From Comamonadaceae bacterium (lineage in GTDB: Bacteria > Pseudomonadota > Gammaproteobacteria > Burkholderiales > Burkholderiaceae_C), in assembly GCA_013297875.1 (NCBI GenBank), contig JAAFIW010000028.1, forward strand, positions 1 to 53,112: a DNA stretch of 53,112 bases, read 5' to 3'. Made by a program: the position numbers and the translations under genes. Positions 18,704 through 27,709 of this stretch are shown piece by piece (within the stretch, counting starts at the first letter, position 1; each line of letters begins with the position of its first letter). The notes beneath the pieces are model-generated. The model did not search any database and had not been told where the DNA came from. It worked only from the letters and a program-made list of their open reading frames with translations.

Positions 18704-18802
18704 AAGTTCCAAGTAAGAAATTAGAATTAGAGAAGCCGAAGTTTCGCACAATTCCTCTCACCTATTTCCTCCCACCGATTTCCTCTCACCAATTTGGGTG
18801 CG

Positions 18803-21800
18803 CTACTGCCCGGTTGCGCTGACGTTGCAAGTCACCACGAAGTTCAGCGTGGCGTTGCTGGCAAAGCTGGCCAGCGCCAACCCACCGCCCGTAAACAGAT
18901 TCGGCCACAAGCCGGCCACCGGGCACACGCCAGAGCCGCTGCACGCGGTGACCGTGCAACTGCTCAGCCCCGCCGACGGCGTGTCGCGCACCACCGCACC
19001 GTCCGCCGCAGCGGGGCCCAGGTTGGATACCGTCACCGTGTAGGCGGTGGTGGAGCCGGCCACCAAGGTGGTGACGTTGTTAGTCTTGGTGATAGCCAGG
19101 TTGGCGCTGCAGCCAATCGGCGTGGCCACCGAGGCGGTGTTGTTGGCCAGGTTGGATTCGCCAATAGCGGCGCTGGTGATGTTGGCCGTGTTGGTTCGTG
19201 GGCCCGGGCATGCTGCTGCCGACACGCTGACCGATGCCGTGATGGTCACCAGGTTGCTGGCCGCCGCCATCGGATAGACCGCCGCACTGGCGCTGCAGGC
19301 AAAGGTGGTGCTGACTCCGTTGGGCGTACAGGTCCACACGCCAGGGTTGCTGTTGACCAAGGCCGTGAGTGTCATGCCGGTGGGCAGGGTGTCGGTGACG
19401 GTGGGTGCCGTGGACACCACGGCGGTGGCCGATTGCCCCGTGGCCTGGGAGTTGGCAAAAATCTGGTCGGCCACCGGCCTGCCGTTGTTGCGGGCCACCA
19501 GCAAGTAGCTGAGGTTGCTGCCGCCCACGGTGAAGGTGGTGGTGCTCAGCGATTTGGTGACCGACAAATCAGGTAGCAAGACCACATCGTCACTGGCGGG
19601 GCCGGCCTGCAAGCCGCTGAAGTTGCTGCCGGTCACGTTGGTGGTGGAGCCACTGGCGTAGCTGGTGTTGGCGCTGTAGTTCAGGCCAGCCCGGTTGGCA
19701 TTGGCACTGGTTTGCGGCGTGACCATGCGCAAGGCGTCGGCAGCGGTGCGGGTGGGATCCAGAAAAATCACACCGGCCGGGTTGTGGTACGTGCCCGCCG
19801 TGGCCGTGTCGGGAATGGTGACGGCATAGGTGACGGTGATGCTGCCGTTTTGCGGCACAAAAAAGCTGCCAAATGTCGGCGAGTTGCTGCCCGTGGCAGG
19901 CACCACACCCGGCGCAGCACCGTTGGCGCGCAGCGAGATGGCGACCGCTGAATTGACGGTGCTGGCGCTGCTGACCGGCAGGCCTGCTGGCAGCGTCGCC
20001 GCAGTCGTTTCAGCCCCTGCGGAGGCACCGCCAGGGGGTATGGGGTTGTAGGCGTAGGTGGTCGCGGGCGTGCTGGTGTAGGCCCAACCGGGAGGCAAAT
20101 TAGCATCCAGCAAATACAGATTGGTGGCGGCACCGCCGCTGTTGCTGATGTTGATGGCATAGGTGGTGGTGGCACCGATGGCCGCCGTGACGGTGGGCTG
20201 CAAGCTGGTTTTGCTCACCTGCAACACGGGCAGGCAGCTGGCGCCGCCCACCACGCCGGTGGGTGTGCCGCCTGCGGTGCTCAACACGCCGAGCTGGCCC
20301 ACGGTTGACGAATAGGTCTTGGGGCTGCTGTTTCCCGCAGTGATGAATCCGTCGTAACCCTGCAGGCCGCCATTGCGATTCACCGTAGCCGTCGCAAAAT
20401 TGGTAATGACCACGCCACCGCCTCCGCCACCGCCCGGCCCGTGGTCGAAATAGCTGGTGTAGCCGCCACCGCCGCCGTTGACATTGATGGTCAACGCGCC
20501 GGAGGTGCCGTTGCCGCTGAGCAAGGCCACAGTACCGCCTGCACCACCGGCACCGCCGGCCTCAGAACCACCCTGGGTGTTGTAGGCAAAGTAACCGTTG
20601 GCATTGATGGTGCCGCCGCCCGTGATGGTGCCGGCACGAACCAGAACCATGCCCCCGCCCGACGCGCCGCTGTGGCTGATCGCACCGTCTGCGCCGTTAA
20701 AAAAAGCGGTGGTCGACGTTGTAAACGGCGGCGTAGGCCGCGTGGTGCCATTGATGATGGGTGGCCAACTCGTGATGGCATCCGTGTTGGCGTTGTTGTT
20801 CGCACTGCCCGCTCCACCGCCGCCGCCCAATACCAGCCGTGTGATGCTGGTGGTCAAGGCTGCCGCACCCCGCCCACCGGCATCTGCACGAACCGACCCG
20901 TCGGCATTGCCCCAGCTCCAGCCCCCCTGTCCACCAGCGCCGCCGTTGCTGCCGCCGCCGCCACCAGAGTTGTATTGGTTCATTCCGGTCGCCGGCACGC
21001 CGTCATTGCCACCGCCGCCCGCGTTACCTTGTGCAGCACGCCCCGCCGCTCCACCAGCGTAACCCTGCGCGATGAGGGCAAAATAATCCACAGCCGCCGT
21101 CACGCCAGCAAACACCAGCCTGGGGGTTCCCGCAATGCCCTCGCCTTTGAGCGCACCGTTCGCATTGACGGGATCAAACGCGTAGTCGGCATCTGTGAAC
21201 AAGCCGCCTGTGCGGTTGGCGTTATCGTTCACCCCTGCGCCGCCACGAAAACCGGCGCCGCTGACATCGATGGTGCCGGTTAACGCCAGACTGCCGGCCA
21301 CATCCATTGCCACAATGCCGCCCGTGCCCTGGCCATTGGCAGTGGCAATGGTCCACCGATCTGCCGACACCGTACCACTGAGCGCGGCCGACGAATACTG
21401 CGGCACATACACCACCTGAAATGTTCGAACCAGATTGGTGGTGACGTTTTGCACATAGGTATTGGTCAAGGTGCGGTTCAGCGTGAGCACGTTGCCGCTG
21501 ATCGACACGATGTTGGCGTACTCGTGCAAGCCCGCGTTGGCCGGCGTGGTGCCGTCTTGCATTTGAATGATCAACACCAAATCGCCAGCCTGTAAAGCCC
21601 GTGTGTTGGTTCGCTGGCCCGTGGTGCTGGCAACTGTGACCTGGTTGGCGCTGCTGCTGCCACTGCCTGCGTGGTAGCTGTTGATGACGCCAGACGGCGT
21701 GGCCACACCGTCTTTTCCAGGAATGCCGCAAACCTGCGCGGTGGCGTTAAAAGATAACAACAGCAATGCCATCAACACGAGAACCACGCGGTTCCAGGCC

Positions 21801-21817
21801 AAATTAAATGAAGACAT
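18803..21817 (-). CDS. Secreted glycine-rich protein with DUF11 repeats
   Basis: A 1004-residue protein. I chose the ATG at 21815-21817 because it begins a clear signal peptide (MSSFNLAWNRVVLVLMALLL then LSFNATAQ); the frame runs 14 codons further upstream. Residues ~130-540 are very rich in Gly/Asn/Ala (GGAGGQGGWSWGNADGS), resembling outer-surface parallel-beta proteins. The C-terminal half contains about three DUF11-type Ig-like repeats (AITKTNNVTTLVAGSTTAYT, VTVSNLGPAAADG). The protein stops at VTCNVSATGQ, at the end of a DUF11 unit, with no anchor domain after it. Likely exported by Sec and surface-associated; function unknown. Separate from the two large proteins at 1-9166 but of similar style. 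Confidence 0.8.
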   Translation of the reverse strand: MSSFNLAWNRVVLVLMALLLLSFNATAQVCGIPGKDGVATPSGVINSYHAGSGSSSANQVTVASTTGQRTNTRALQAGDLVLIIQMQDGTTPANAGLHEYANIVSISGNVLTLNRTLTNTYVQNVTTNLVRTFQVVYVPQYSSAALSGTVSADRWTIATANGQGTGGIVAMDVAGSLALTGTIDVSGAGFRGGAGVNDNANRTGGLFTDADYAFDPVNANGALKGEGIAGTPRLVFAGVTAAVDYFALIAQGYAGGAAGRAAQGNAGGGGNDGVPATGMNQYNSGGGGGSNGGAGGQGGWSWGNADGSVRADAGGRGAAALTTSITRLVLGGGGGAGSANNNANTDAITSWPPIINGTTRPTPPFTTSTTAFFNGADGAISHSGASGGGMVLVRAGTITGGGTINANGYFAYNTQGGSEAGGAGGAGGTVALLSGNGTSGALTINVNGGGGGYTSYFDHGPGGGGGGGVVITNFATATVNRNGGLQGYDGFITAGNSSPKTYSSTVGQLGVLSTAGGTPTGVVGGASCLPVLQVSKTSLQPTVTAAIGATTTYAINISNSGGAATNLYLLDANLPPGWAYTSTPATTYAYNPIPPGGASAGAETTAATLPAGLPVSSASTVNSAVAISLRANGAAPGVVPATGSNSPTFGSFFVPQNGSITVTYAVTIPDTATAGTYHNPAGVIFLDPTRTAADALRMVTPQTSANANRAGLNYSANTSYASGSTTNVTGSNFSGLQAGPASDDVVLLPDLSVTKSLSTTTFTVGGSNLSYLLVARNNGRPVADQIFANSQATGQSATAVVSTAPTVTDTLPTGMTLTALVNSNPGVWTCTPNGVSTTFACSASAAVYPMAAASNLVTITASVSVSAAACPGPRTNTANITSAAIGESNLANNTASVATPIGCSANLAITKTNNVTTLVAGSTTAYTVTVSNLGPAAADGAVVRDTPSAGLSSCTVTACSGSGVCPVAGLWPNLFTGGGLALASFASNATLNFVVTCNVSATGQ

Positions 21818-21865
21818 ATCAGGTTCCAGGGGATGTTGACGCATCTTGCATGAATACATTTGACC

Positions 21866-22819
21866 TCATGCAGTTGCAACAAAAAGCATCTGCCATTGTC
21901 GCACCATTGCCCGTAGCCATGGCAGCCGCTGTGTAGCCGGATCATGCAAGCCCAACTGCGCACCGGCTGCTTGCAGCGCCCGCAGCGGATCGCTCAAATC
22001 CAGCGCCTGCGCGCCGTTTTGCTTGGACAGCTTGTGCCCGTCCGCGCCCAGCACCAGCGGCGTGTGCAGGTACTGCGGCGTGGGCAGGTTCAGGCAACGC
22101 TGCAACCAGATCTGCCGGGCGGTGTTATCAGCCAGGTCTTGCCCGCGCACCACATGGGTAATGCCCTGCGCCGCGTCGTCCACCACCACGGCCAGCTGGT
22201 AGGCCCACAGGCCATCAGCACGCTTGAGCACGAAGTCGCCCACCTCGCTGGACAGGTGTTGCTGCTGCTCACCCAGCCTGCGGTCGTGCCAGATGATGGG
22301 TTCATTTACTCCTGAATTGATAGCTGCTTGAGCAGTATTTACATGGGCTGATGGCCGATTTGGCTCAAAAACCGGCTTGAACAGGCCGGTGTGCAGCCGA
22401 ACCGCCCGCGCCGCCCGCCCGCCCAGGCCAGCGCGGCAAGTACCCGGGTACACCAGCTCCCCATGCCGGGGCCGCTCCATGCCTGCCGCCCTCAGCGCCT
22501 GCTCGATGTCGCCGCGCGAGCAGGCGCAGGGATAAGCCTGTCCGCTGGCAAGCAGGGCGTCCAGCGCTTGCTCGTAGGCATCACCGCGTGTGGACTGAAA
22601 CAGCGGCGGCTCGTCAGGCACCAGTCCGCAGGCGGCCAACTGCGCCAGGATGTGCTCGGCTGCGCCCGGCACGCAGCGCGGCGTGTCCACATCCTCCATG
22701 CGCACCAACCAGCGCCCGCCATGCGCCCGTGCATCCAGCCAACTGGCCAGCGCAGCCACCAGCGAGCCGGCGTGCAAGGGGCCGGTGGGCGATGGGGCGA
22801 AGCGGCCGGTGTAGGGCAT
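21866..22819 (-). CDS. gluQ: Glutamyl-Q tRNA(Asp) synthetase with repeat insertion
   Basis: A 317-residue paralogue of the GluRS catalytic domain that attaches glutamate to queuosine at position 34 of tRNA(Asp). Seen: [16 protein letters not shown] (HIGH-type signature) and [10 protein letters not shown] (KMSKS-type). A cysteine cluster (YPCACSRGD ... YPGTCRAG) fits the zinc site. Residues ~149-172 ([20 protein letters not shown]) are an in-frame copy of the dispersed repeat, placed after the zinc module just before [10 protein letters not shown]. This explains why the protein is longer than the usual ~295 residues. The ATG at 22817-22819 is only five bases from the lysR stop, with GGAG inside lysR, so the two are probably cotranscribed. 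Whether the insertion is tolerated needs testing. Confidence 0.92.
   Translation of the reverse strand: MPYTGRFAPSPTGPLHAGSLVAALASWLDARAHGGRWLVRMEDVDTPRCVPGAAEHILAQLAACGLVPDEPPLFQSTRGDAYEQALDALLASGQAYPCACSRGDIEQALRAAGMERPRHGELVYPGTCRAGLGGRAARAVRLHTGLFKPVFEPNRPSAHVNTAQAAINSGVNEPIIWHDRRLGEQQQHLSSEVGDFVLKRADGLWAYQLAVVVDDAAQGITHVVRGQDLADNTARQIWLQRCLNLPTPQYLHTPLVLGADGHKLSKQNGAQALDLSDPLRALQAAGAQLGLHDPATQRLPWLRAMVRQWQMLFVATA
22302..22372 (-). repeat. Dispersed repeat inside gluQ, copy 5
   Basis: Full-length copy: TTTACTCCTGAATTGATAGC, TGCTTGAGCAGTATTTACAT, GGGCTGATGGCCGATTTGGC. It is translated in frame with no stop codon. Confidence 0.9.
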
Positions 22820-22824
22820 GGCTT

Positions 22825-23730
22825 TCAGCTCCAAGCCAGCAGCCGCTGTGCCAAGCGCGGATCAGCCAGTTTGCGCGTCCACCAGTCCAGCGCGGGGCCG
22901 GTTTTCTTCGCCACCCAGCCGACGTACAGCACGTTGGGCTCGCGGGCGAAGTCGGTGCTCAGGGCCACCAGTTCGCCACTGGCCAATTCCTGGCTGACGC
23001 GGGTCACCGGCAGCCAGCCCACACCCAAGCCCGCTTTTTGGGCCGCAATCTTGTGGCGCATGCCGGGCACGGCCAGCACCGTCTGGTTGGGCAGCACACC
23101 GTAGCTGCGCTGGCGGTGCCAGCGGGCGGTATCGGCCACCACCACAGCGGTGTGCTGGGCAATCTGTTCACCGGTGACGGGCTGGCTTTGATGCGCCAGC
23201 GGGTGGTGCGGTGCCACCGCAAACACCCATTGCAGCGTGCCCAGCTCAAACCATTTGAGCGACGCAATGGCTGGCGGCTCGTTGGTGGCGGCCACCACGA
23301 TGTCGGCCCGCTGCTCCAGCAGCGCTTCCCAGGTGCCACCCAGGCACTCGTGCAAAAAGCGCAGCTGCACGCCGCTTTTCAGCTGCTGGAAGTCGGCAAC
23401 CAAAGGCAGCAGCGCATCAAAGTTCACCAGCTCGTCACTGACGATGCGCAGCTGCGATTCCCAGCCGCGGGCCACCTGGCGCACCCGCTCGGTGATGCGC
23501 TGCGACTCTTGCTGCAAGCGCGCCGCACCCTGCGCCAGCTCCAGCCCGGCCGGCGTCAAAGCCACGCGGTAGCCGGAGCGGTCAAACAGCAGCGCGTCCA
23601 GGCGCTCCTCCAGCTTGCGCGCGGCTTGCGACACGCTGGAGGTGGCCTTGCCCAACTGCTGGGCGGCCACGGTCAGGCTGCCGGATTCGCGCACGGCGGC
23701 CAAAAGCTTCAGGTCATCAGCGGTCAACAT
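22825..23730 (-). CDS. LysR family transcriptional regulator
   Basis: A 301-residue regulator. The N-terminal winged HTH (~1-60: [40 protein letters not shown]) is followed by a substrate-binding domain (~90-295). The start at 23728-23730 gives the canonical length; the frame runs 19 codons further upstream. It faces away from an SDR oxidoreductase gene 357 bp away, the arrangement typical of a LysR regulator and its target, and a MITE-like element sits in that intergenic space. Downstream it overlaps the ribosome binding site of gluQ. Effector unknown. Confidence 0.92.
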   Translation of the reverse strand: MLTADDLKLLAAVRESGSLTVAAQQLGKATSSVSQAARKLEERLDALLFDRSGYRVALTPAGLELAQGAARLQQESQRITERVRQVARGWESQLRIVSDELVNFDALLPLVADFQQLKSGVQLRFLHECLGGTWEALLEQRADIVVAATNEPPAIASLKWFELGTLQWVFAVAPHHPLAHQSQPVTGEQIAQHTAVVVADTARWHRQRSYGVLPNQTVLAVPGMRHKIAAQKAGLGVGWLPVTRVSQELASGELVALSTDFAREPNVLYVGWVAKKTGPALDWWTRKLADPRLAQRLLAWS

Positions 23731-24087
23731 GTGCGGTGATTCCGAACGGGTGTGTCGTTTCAACCTAGAAACAGCAGTTGGACGCACCCGAGTGGGTCGC
23801 CATGGGGTGAGCTGGCAAGGCGCGACAACGACGCAGGCTCTTGCCTGCTAGGCGGAGCAACGCGGCCAGCGCGCGCCAGGGTGGCTCAATCGGGTGCGTA
23901 GCGTTCTCACCTAACTGGTGATGCGGCTCAACGCTACAAGTGTTTGATTTCATTGGAAAAAGTTACCGGAACAAGCGGTCAACTGCTGTTTCTAGGTTCA
24001 AGGGCCTGAAGTTTCTCAGCTTCGCGCCCAAGCTGGTGGGCTGGGCGGTTTCCGCCCGCCAACCCTTTTGAAACTGGAGCCTTGAAC
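23731..24087. other. lysR/SDR divergent intergenic region occupied by a MITE
   Basis: Most of this gap (23762-23998) is a MITE-like element. Only 31 bp separate it from lysR and about 90 bp from the SDR start, so the element may have displaced or replaced the original shared promoter. A small minus-strand open frame (23765-23953) lies wholly inside the element and is not called a gene. Confidence 0.75.
23762..23998. mobile_element. MITE-like element with 19-bp perfect terminal inverted repeats
   Basis: Ends are AACCTAGAAACAGCAGTTG (23762-23780) and its exact reverse complement (23980-23998), 237 bp in total. An inner inverted pair ACGCACCCGA/TCGGGTGCGT gives a second, nested stem. No transposase is encoded. 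A single end of the same type lies at 11403-11426. No clear target-site duplication is visible. Confidence 0.8.
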
Positions 24088-24861
24088 ATGTCTGAATCCA
24101 CCCTGCCCTTGAAAAACCGCGTCGCCCTGGTCACCGGTGCCTCGCGCGGCATTGGCGCGCAAACGGCCCGGCAACTGGCAGCAGCCGGTGCCCGCGTCAT
24201 CATTAACTTCGCCCAATCCGCTGCGGCGGCGCAGCAACTGGTGGACGACATTCGCCAGGCCGGTGGCCAGGCAGATGCCGTGCAGGCTGACCTCAGCCAC
24301 CCAGCGCAGATCGAGGTCCTGTTCACCCAGGCCGCCCAGCTGGCCGGCCACATCGACATCCTGGTCAACAACGCCGGCATCATCGAAATGCTGGGCATGG
24401 ACGCGGTGACGCCCGAGCACATTGACCGCCAACTGGCGCTGAACGTGCGCGCACCGGCCCTGGCGGCCAAAGCCTTTGCACTGCAGTTCAAGGGCCAGGT
24501 GGGGCAGGCCGCCGATGGCCGCATCGTCAACCTCAGCACCTTTGTGACCGGCAGCCAGGCCATGGGCGGCGCGTTGATTTACTGCGCCACCAAGGGCGCC
24601 ATCGACACGCTGACCACCGGTTGGGCGCAAGAGCTGGGCGCGCGCGGCATACGCGTGAACGCGGTCGCGCCGGGTGCCATCGAAACCGATATGTATGCGG
24701 CCACCGGCAAGAAATTTGAAGACTATTTGAAAAGCCGCACCCCGCTGGGCACGATTGGCCGGCCCAGCGACATTGCCAGCATGGTGGTCTACCTGTGCAG
24801 CCCGCAAGCGGCGTGGATCAGCGGGCAGGTGTTCAATGTGAACGGCGGGATACGGATTTAA
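24088..24861 (+). CDS. SDR family oxidoreductase
   Basis: A 257-residue short-chain dehydrogenase/reductase. Seen: cofactor loop TGASRGIG (~17-24), NNAG (~91-94), an active-site Ser region (NLSTFVTG) and the catalytic YCATK (Tyr and Lys), then the C-terminal NAVAPGAIETDM and GQVFNVNGG typical of FabG-like classical SDRs. NADP(H) use is likely from the family but not proven. I chose ATG 24088 because GGAG lies eight bases upstream. It is divergent from a LysR regulator and ends five bases before the convergent flavoprotein gene. The substrate is unknown. Confidence 0.92.
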   Translation: MSESTLPLKNRVALVTGASRGIGAQTARQLAAAGARVIINFAQSAAAAQQLVDDIRQAGGQADAVQADLSHPAQIEVLFTQAAQLAGHIDILVNNAGIIEMLGMDAVTPEHIDRQLALNVRAPALAAKAFALQFKGQVGQAADGRIVNLSTFVTGSQAMGGALIYCATKGAIDTLTTGWAQELGARGIRVNAVAPGAIETDMYAATGKKFEDYLKSRTPLGTIGRPSDIASMVVYLCSPQAAWISGQVFNVNGGIRI

Positions 24862-24865
24862 AACC

Positions 24866-25987
24866 TCAACCCGCGTGCACCGCCAGCGCCAACTCCAGCC
24901 CGCTGACAAACGCGTTTTCCACCCGGTGCCCCAGGCACCAGTCGCCGCAAACGCCCAGACCTTCATGGGCTGACCACAAATGGCTCACGTCCATAGGCTG
25001 CTCGGTTTTGGCGTAGCGCCAGCGGTGCACCTCGGCATGGGCGGGTTCGGCGCGGATGCCGGTGAGCTCGGCGAACGCCCGCTGCAGCTTGGCCAGCACG
25101 CGCGGGGCGTCGTCTTCCAGGTGCTCTTTGGACCACATGGCGCTGGCCTGCACGGTCCAACGCTCAATGGAGGCGCGGCCGGGTTTGGATGATTCGCGGG
25201 CCACCCAGGCGATGCGGTGGTGGGTACTGCGCGCGGCGTTCCACTGTGGGCCCAGGTGGCTCATGCTGGGTTGCAGGGCTTGCGGGAAGGCGAGCATGGC
25301 CGTCCAGCAGGGGGCGACCTGCACCAGGGCCATGCTGTCAATGAAGTCAGTCACTGCGGCACTGGGGCCTTGGCTTTCAAGCTGCAATTTTTGTAGCAGC
25401 TCAAGTGCTTGCACATGCGGTATGGCCAGCAGCACAGCGTCAAAACCGGGGTAGACATGGCGCTCGTCGTCGGTGCCCACGGTGCGCAGCTGCCAGCAGG
25501 CGGGGTTCAGCGCATCGCGCTCGATCATGCTGACCTGGGTTTGCAGGTGAACGGCGTTGGCCAGCACCAGCGGCTGTGCCCACTGGCGCACCAGCGCATT
25601 CATGCCGGGCGTGGCGACGTAATGCGGCTCGCGCGCGGGCAAACCGGCGCTGACCACTCGGCCCCGGTCGTCCAGCACGCGCACGCTGTTGGCGCTCCAG
25701 GGCTTGACAAGGCCGGGGGTGGTTTCAATCGCCTTGGCAAAGCGCGCATCACGCACGGTGAAGTATTGCGCACCATGGTCAAAACTGCCAAACGGCGTGC
25801 TGCGGGTAGACATGCGGCCACCCAGGCCCTTGCTTTTCTCAAACACCACCACCCGGTGCCCCGCCTGCATGAGGGTGCGCGCACAGGCAATGCCTGCCAT
25901 GCCCGCGCCAACGACGGCAATGCTCAGGCTTTTGGCAGGTGTGGATCGGGGGGGCTTGGCCAGCTTGGGTGTGGGTTGTTTTTTCAT
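24866..25987 (-). CDS. FAD/NAD(P)-binding oxidoreductase, renalase-like
   Basis: A 373-residue flavoprotein. The Rossmann motif VVGAGMAGIACARTLMQAGH (~25-44) with the following VVVFEKSKGLGGRMST is the FAD-binding signature of the amine oxidase/renalase group; FGSFDHGAQYFTVRD is also typical of bacterial renalase-like proteins. The C-terminal HEGLGVCGDWCLGHRVENAF matches the second FAD contact. No signal peptide: the basic N-terminus (KKQPTPKLAKPPRST) looks cytosolic. Substrate unknown. Convergent with the SDR gene and about 100 bp from the kinase gene's 3' end, with a dispersed repeat between. Confidence 0.85.
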   Translation of the reverse strand: MKKQPTPKLAKPPRSTPAKSLSIAVVGAGMAGIACARTLMQAGHRVVVFEKSKGLGGRMSTRSTPFGSFDHGAQYFTVRDARFAKAIETTPGLVKPWSANSVRVLDDRGRVVSAGLPAREPHYVATPGMNALVRQWAQPLVLANAVHLQTQVSMIERDALNPACWQLRTVGTDDERHVYPGFDAVLLAIPHVQALELLQKLQLESQGPSAAVTDFIDSMALVQVAPCWTAMLAFPQALQPSMSHLGPQWNAARSTHHRIAWVARESSKPGRASIERWTVQASAMWSKEHLEDDAPRVLAKLQRAFAELTGIRAEPAHAEVHRWRYAKTEQPMDVSHLWSAHEGLGVCGDWCLGHRVENAFVSGLELALAVHAG

Positions 25988-26059
25988 TCAGTCACTGTAC
26001 ACGCCGGGGGGTGGCGCTGACAAGGCAGGTACTTGCTGCCTGCGCCCTCCCCGTTTTTT

Positions 26060-26130
26060 TTGCTACATATTCAATAGCTGCCTGAGCTTTATTTACCTGG
26101 GCTACCCGCCAGATGGCCCACTTTTTTGCC
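26060..26130 (-). repeat. Dispersed repeat at the 3' end of envZ, copy 6
   Basis: TTCAATAGCTGCCTGAGC then TTTATTTACCTGGGCT, continuing to GATGGCCCACTTTTTTGCC. The kinase reading frame enters the repeat and terminates in it (VGHLAGSPGK then TAA). Confidence 0.85.
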
Positions 26131-27669
26131 TTCCGCAACCAGCTTGGCGCGTTGCAGCTTCAGGTGCGCGGCCAAGCCGCCCGATGCGGTGTTGGCCAGG
26201 CCAAACATGCCACCCATGCGCTGCATGGTCTTGTCGACAATCGCAAGCCCCAAGCCCGCGCCGGTGGCGGCGGTGCGGGCAGCGTCGCCACGGAAAAACG
26301 GTTTGATCAGGTTGGGCAGCGTTTCGGCTGCCACGCCCTTGCCGTGGTCGCGCACCTTCACCAGCACCCAGTCACCGCGAATCTTGCTGGCCAGGTCAAC
26401 CCGGGTGATGCCGGTGTCGGGCGATTTGCCGTAGCGGCGCGCGTTTTCCAGCAGATTGGTCAGCACACGTGCCAGCTCCACTTCGTCGGCCATCACATAC
26501 AAGCCAGCCACGGTTTCGCGGTTCACCACAATGTCGCTCTGGTCTTGCAGCGGGTACAGGCAGGCGTCGATCACGTCGTCCAGCAACACCGGTTGCAGCG
26601 CCACATGGTCGGGGCGCGCGTAGTCCAGAAACTTGTCGATGATGGCGTCCAGCTGGTTGATGTCAGCCGCCATGTGCTCGCGGGCGGTTTCGTCGGCCAC
26701 ACTCATTTCGGTTTCCAGGCGCAAACGCGCCAGCGGCGTGCGCAAGTCGTGCGAAATACCGGCCAACATCACCGCGCGGTCTTGTTCGATTTTGGCCAGT
26801 TGGTTGGCCATGCGGTTAAAGCCAATGTTCACCTCGCGAATCTCGCTGCTGGCCGCCTGCTCGTCCAGGCGGCTGGCTTCAAAATCGCCTTCGCGCACAC
26901 GGCTGGCAGCAAAGCTCAACTCGCGCAGGGGCTTGTTGATGCGCCCGGCAATAAAGGCAGCACCGGTGATGCTAAGGCCCACCGCAATCAGCAGCCACAT
27001 CAGCCAGATGCGGTTGCCCGCAGGCGTCAGGCGGGCTCTGTCCATCATCAGCCAGTAATCATCTTTTTCAATGCGAAAACTGATCCACAAACCGGGCTGG
27101 TCATTGACCATGGACGCCATTTCGGTGCCGGGGCCAATGCGGCTGATGACCTCTTGCATCATGCGCTGCTCGGTGCTGTCACCTTGCAGGGGTGTGAGCT
27201 TGTCTTTGGGTTCACGCGGTGTGATGCGCAGGCCTTCCTGGTCAGCCAGGGCTTTGATCAGCGTGACGCGCGCAATCGAGTCAGACGAGGCCAGCACCGA
27301 GCGGCTCAAGGTCACCAGCGAAGCAATCTGCTGCGCGGCCTGCAGGCTGCGCGGCTCAAACTCCAGCGCCCGAAAGGTCTGCAGCGACGCGGCAATGGTG
27401 CCCATCAACAGCAGCGCCAGCATGCAGAAAGTACGCCAGAACAGGCTCAAGCCCCGGCGCGGCCGCATCTCCATCGGTGCGGGCCCGGTTTCCAGCGGCG
27501 CGGGGCCGGTTTCGTGCAAGGCCTTGCGCTCAGCCGCGGCGCGCAGGTCGGCATAAGTGGGCGCGCCCACGCCCCACGACGCTTCACCCGGTGCGTCGCC
27601 CCCGGTCAGCGGCATGTTGCTGGTGGGGCCTGCATCACGGCCAAAGCCGCCCACATTCGTGCGGCTCAT
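26089..27669 (-). CDS. envZ: EnvZ-like osmosensor histidine kinase
   Basis: A 526-residue inner-membrane kinase, partner of the OmpR gene next to it. TM1 lies at ~75-95 (FCMLALLLMGTIAASL) and TM2 at ~220-245 (IWLMWLLIAVGLSITGAAFI), with a periplasmic sensor between. A HAMP domain follows, then the EnvZ-type H-box AGISHDLRTPLARLRLETEM. N-box (NLLENARRYG) and G-boxes (DHGKGV, GAGLGLAIV) are intact. The N-terminus has an extra ~70 Pro/Ala-rich residues. The last ~12 residues come from the dispersed repeat, which also provides the stop codon, so the original C-terminus was altered. Only 40 bp from ompR: one operon. Confidence 0.92.
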   Translation of the reverse strand: MSRTNVGGFGRDAGPTSNMPLTGGDAPGEASWGVGAPTYADLRAAAERKALHETGPAPLETGPAPMEMRPRRGLSLFWRTFCMLALLLMGTIAASLQTFRALEFEPRSLQAAQQIASLVTLSRSVLASSDSIARVTLIKALADQEGLRITPREPKDKLTPLQGDSTEQRMMQEVISRIGPGTEMASMVNDQPGLWISFRIEKDDYWLMMDRARLTPAGNRIWLMWLLIAVGLSITGAAFIAGRINKPLRELSFAASRVREGDFEASRLDEQAASSEIREVNIGFNRMANQLAKIEQDRAVMLAGISHDLRTPLARLRLETEMSVADETAREHMAADINQLDAIIDKFLDYARPDHVALQPVLLDDVIDACLYPLQDQSDIVVNRETVAGLYVMADEVELARVLTNLLENARRYGKSPDTGITRVDLASKIRGDWVLVKVRDHGKGVAAETLPNLIKPFFRGDAARTAATGAGLGLAIVDKTMQRMGGMFGLANTASGGLAAHLKLQRAKLVAEGKKVGHLAGSPGK

Positions 27670-27709
27670 GCGAACTCAGCAGGCAACCGGGTCAACAGAT
27701 TCGGGGCGC

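Noticed and set aside
23765-23953. Minus-strand open frame ending GASNCCF
   Set aside because: Lies entirely inside the MITE-like element, including its terminal repeat; no ribosome binding site and no domain.
24861-24866. Terminator between the convergent SDR and flavoprotein genes
   Set aside because: The gap is only four bases and I see no hairpin followed by a T run.
25360-25420. Possible further degenerate dispersed repeat in the renalase-like gene
   Set aside because: Only short matches (GTAGCAGCTCAAG) without the flanking CCCATG/GGCCATC parts; could be chance.
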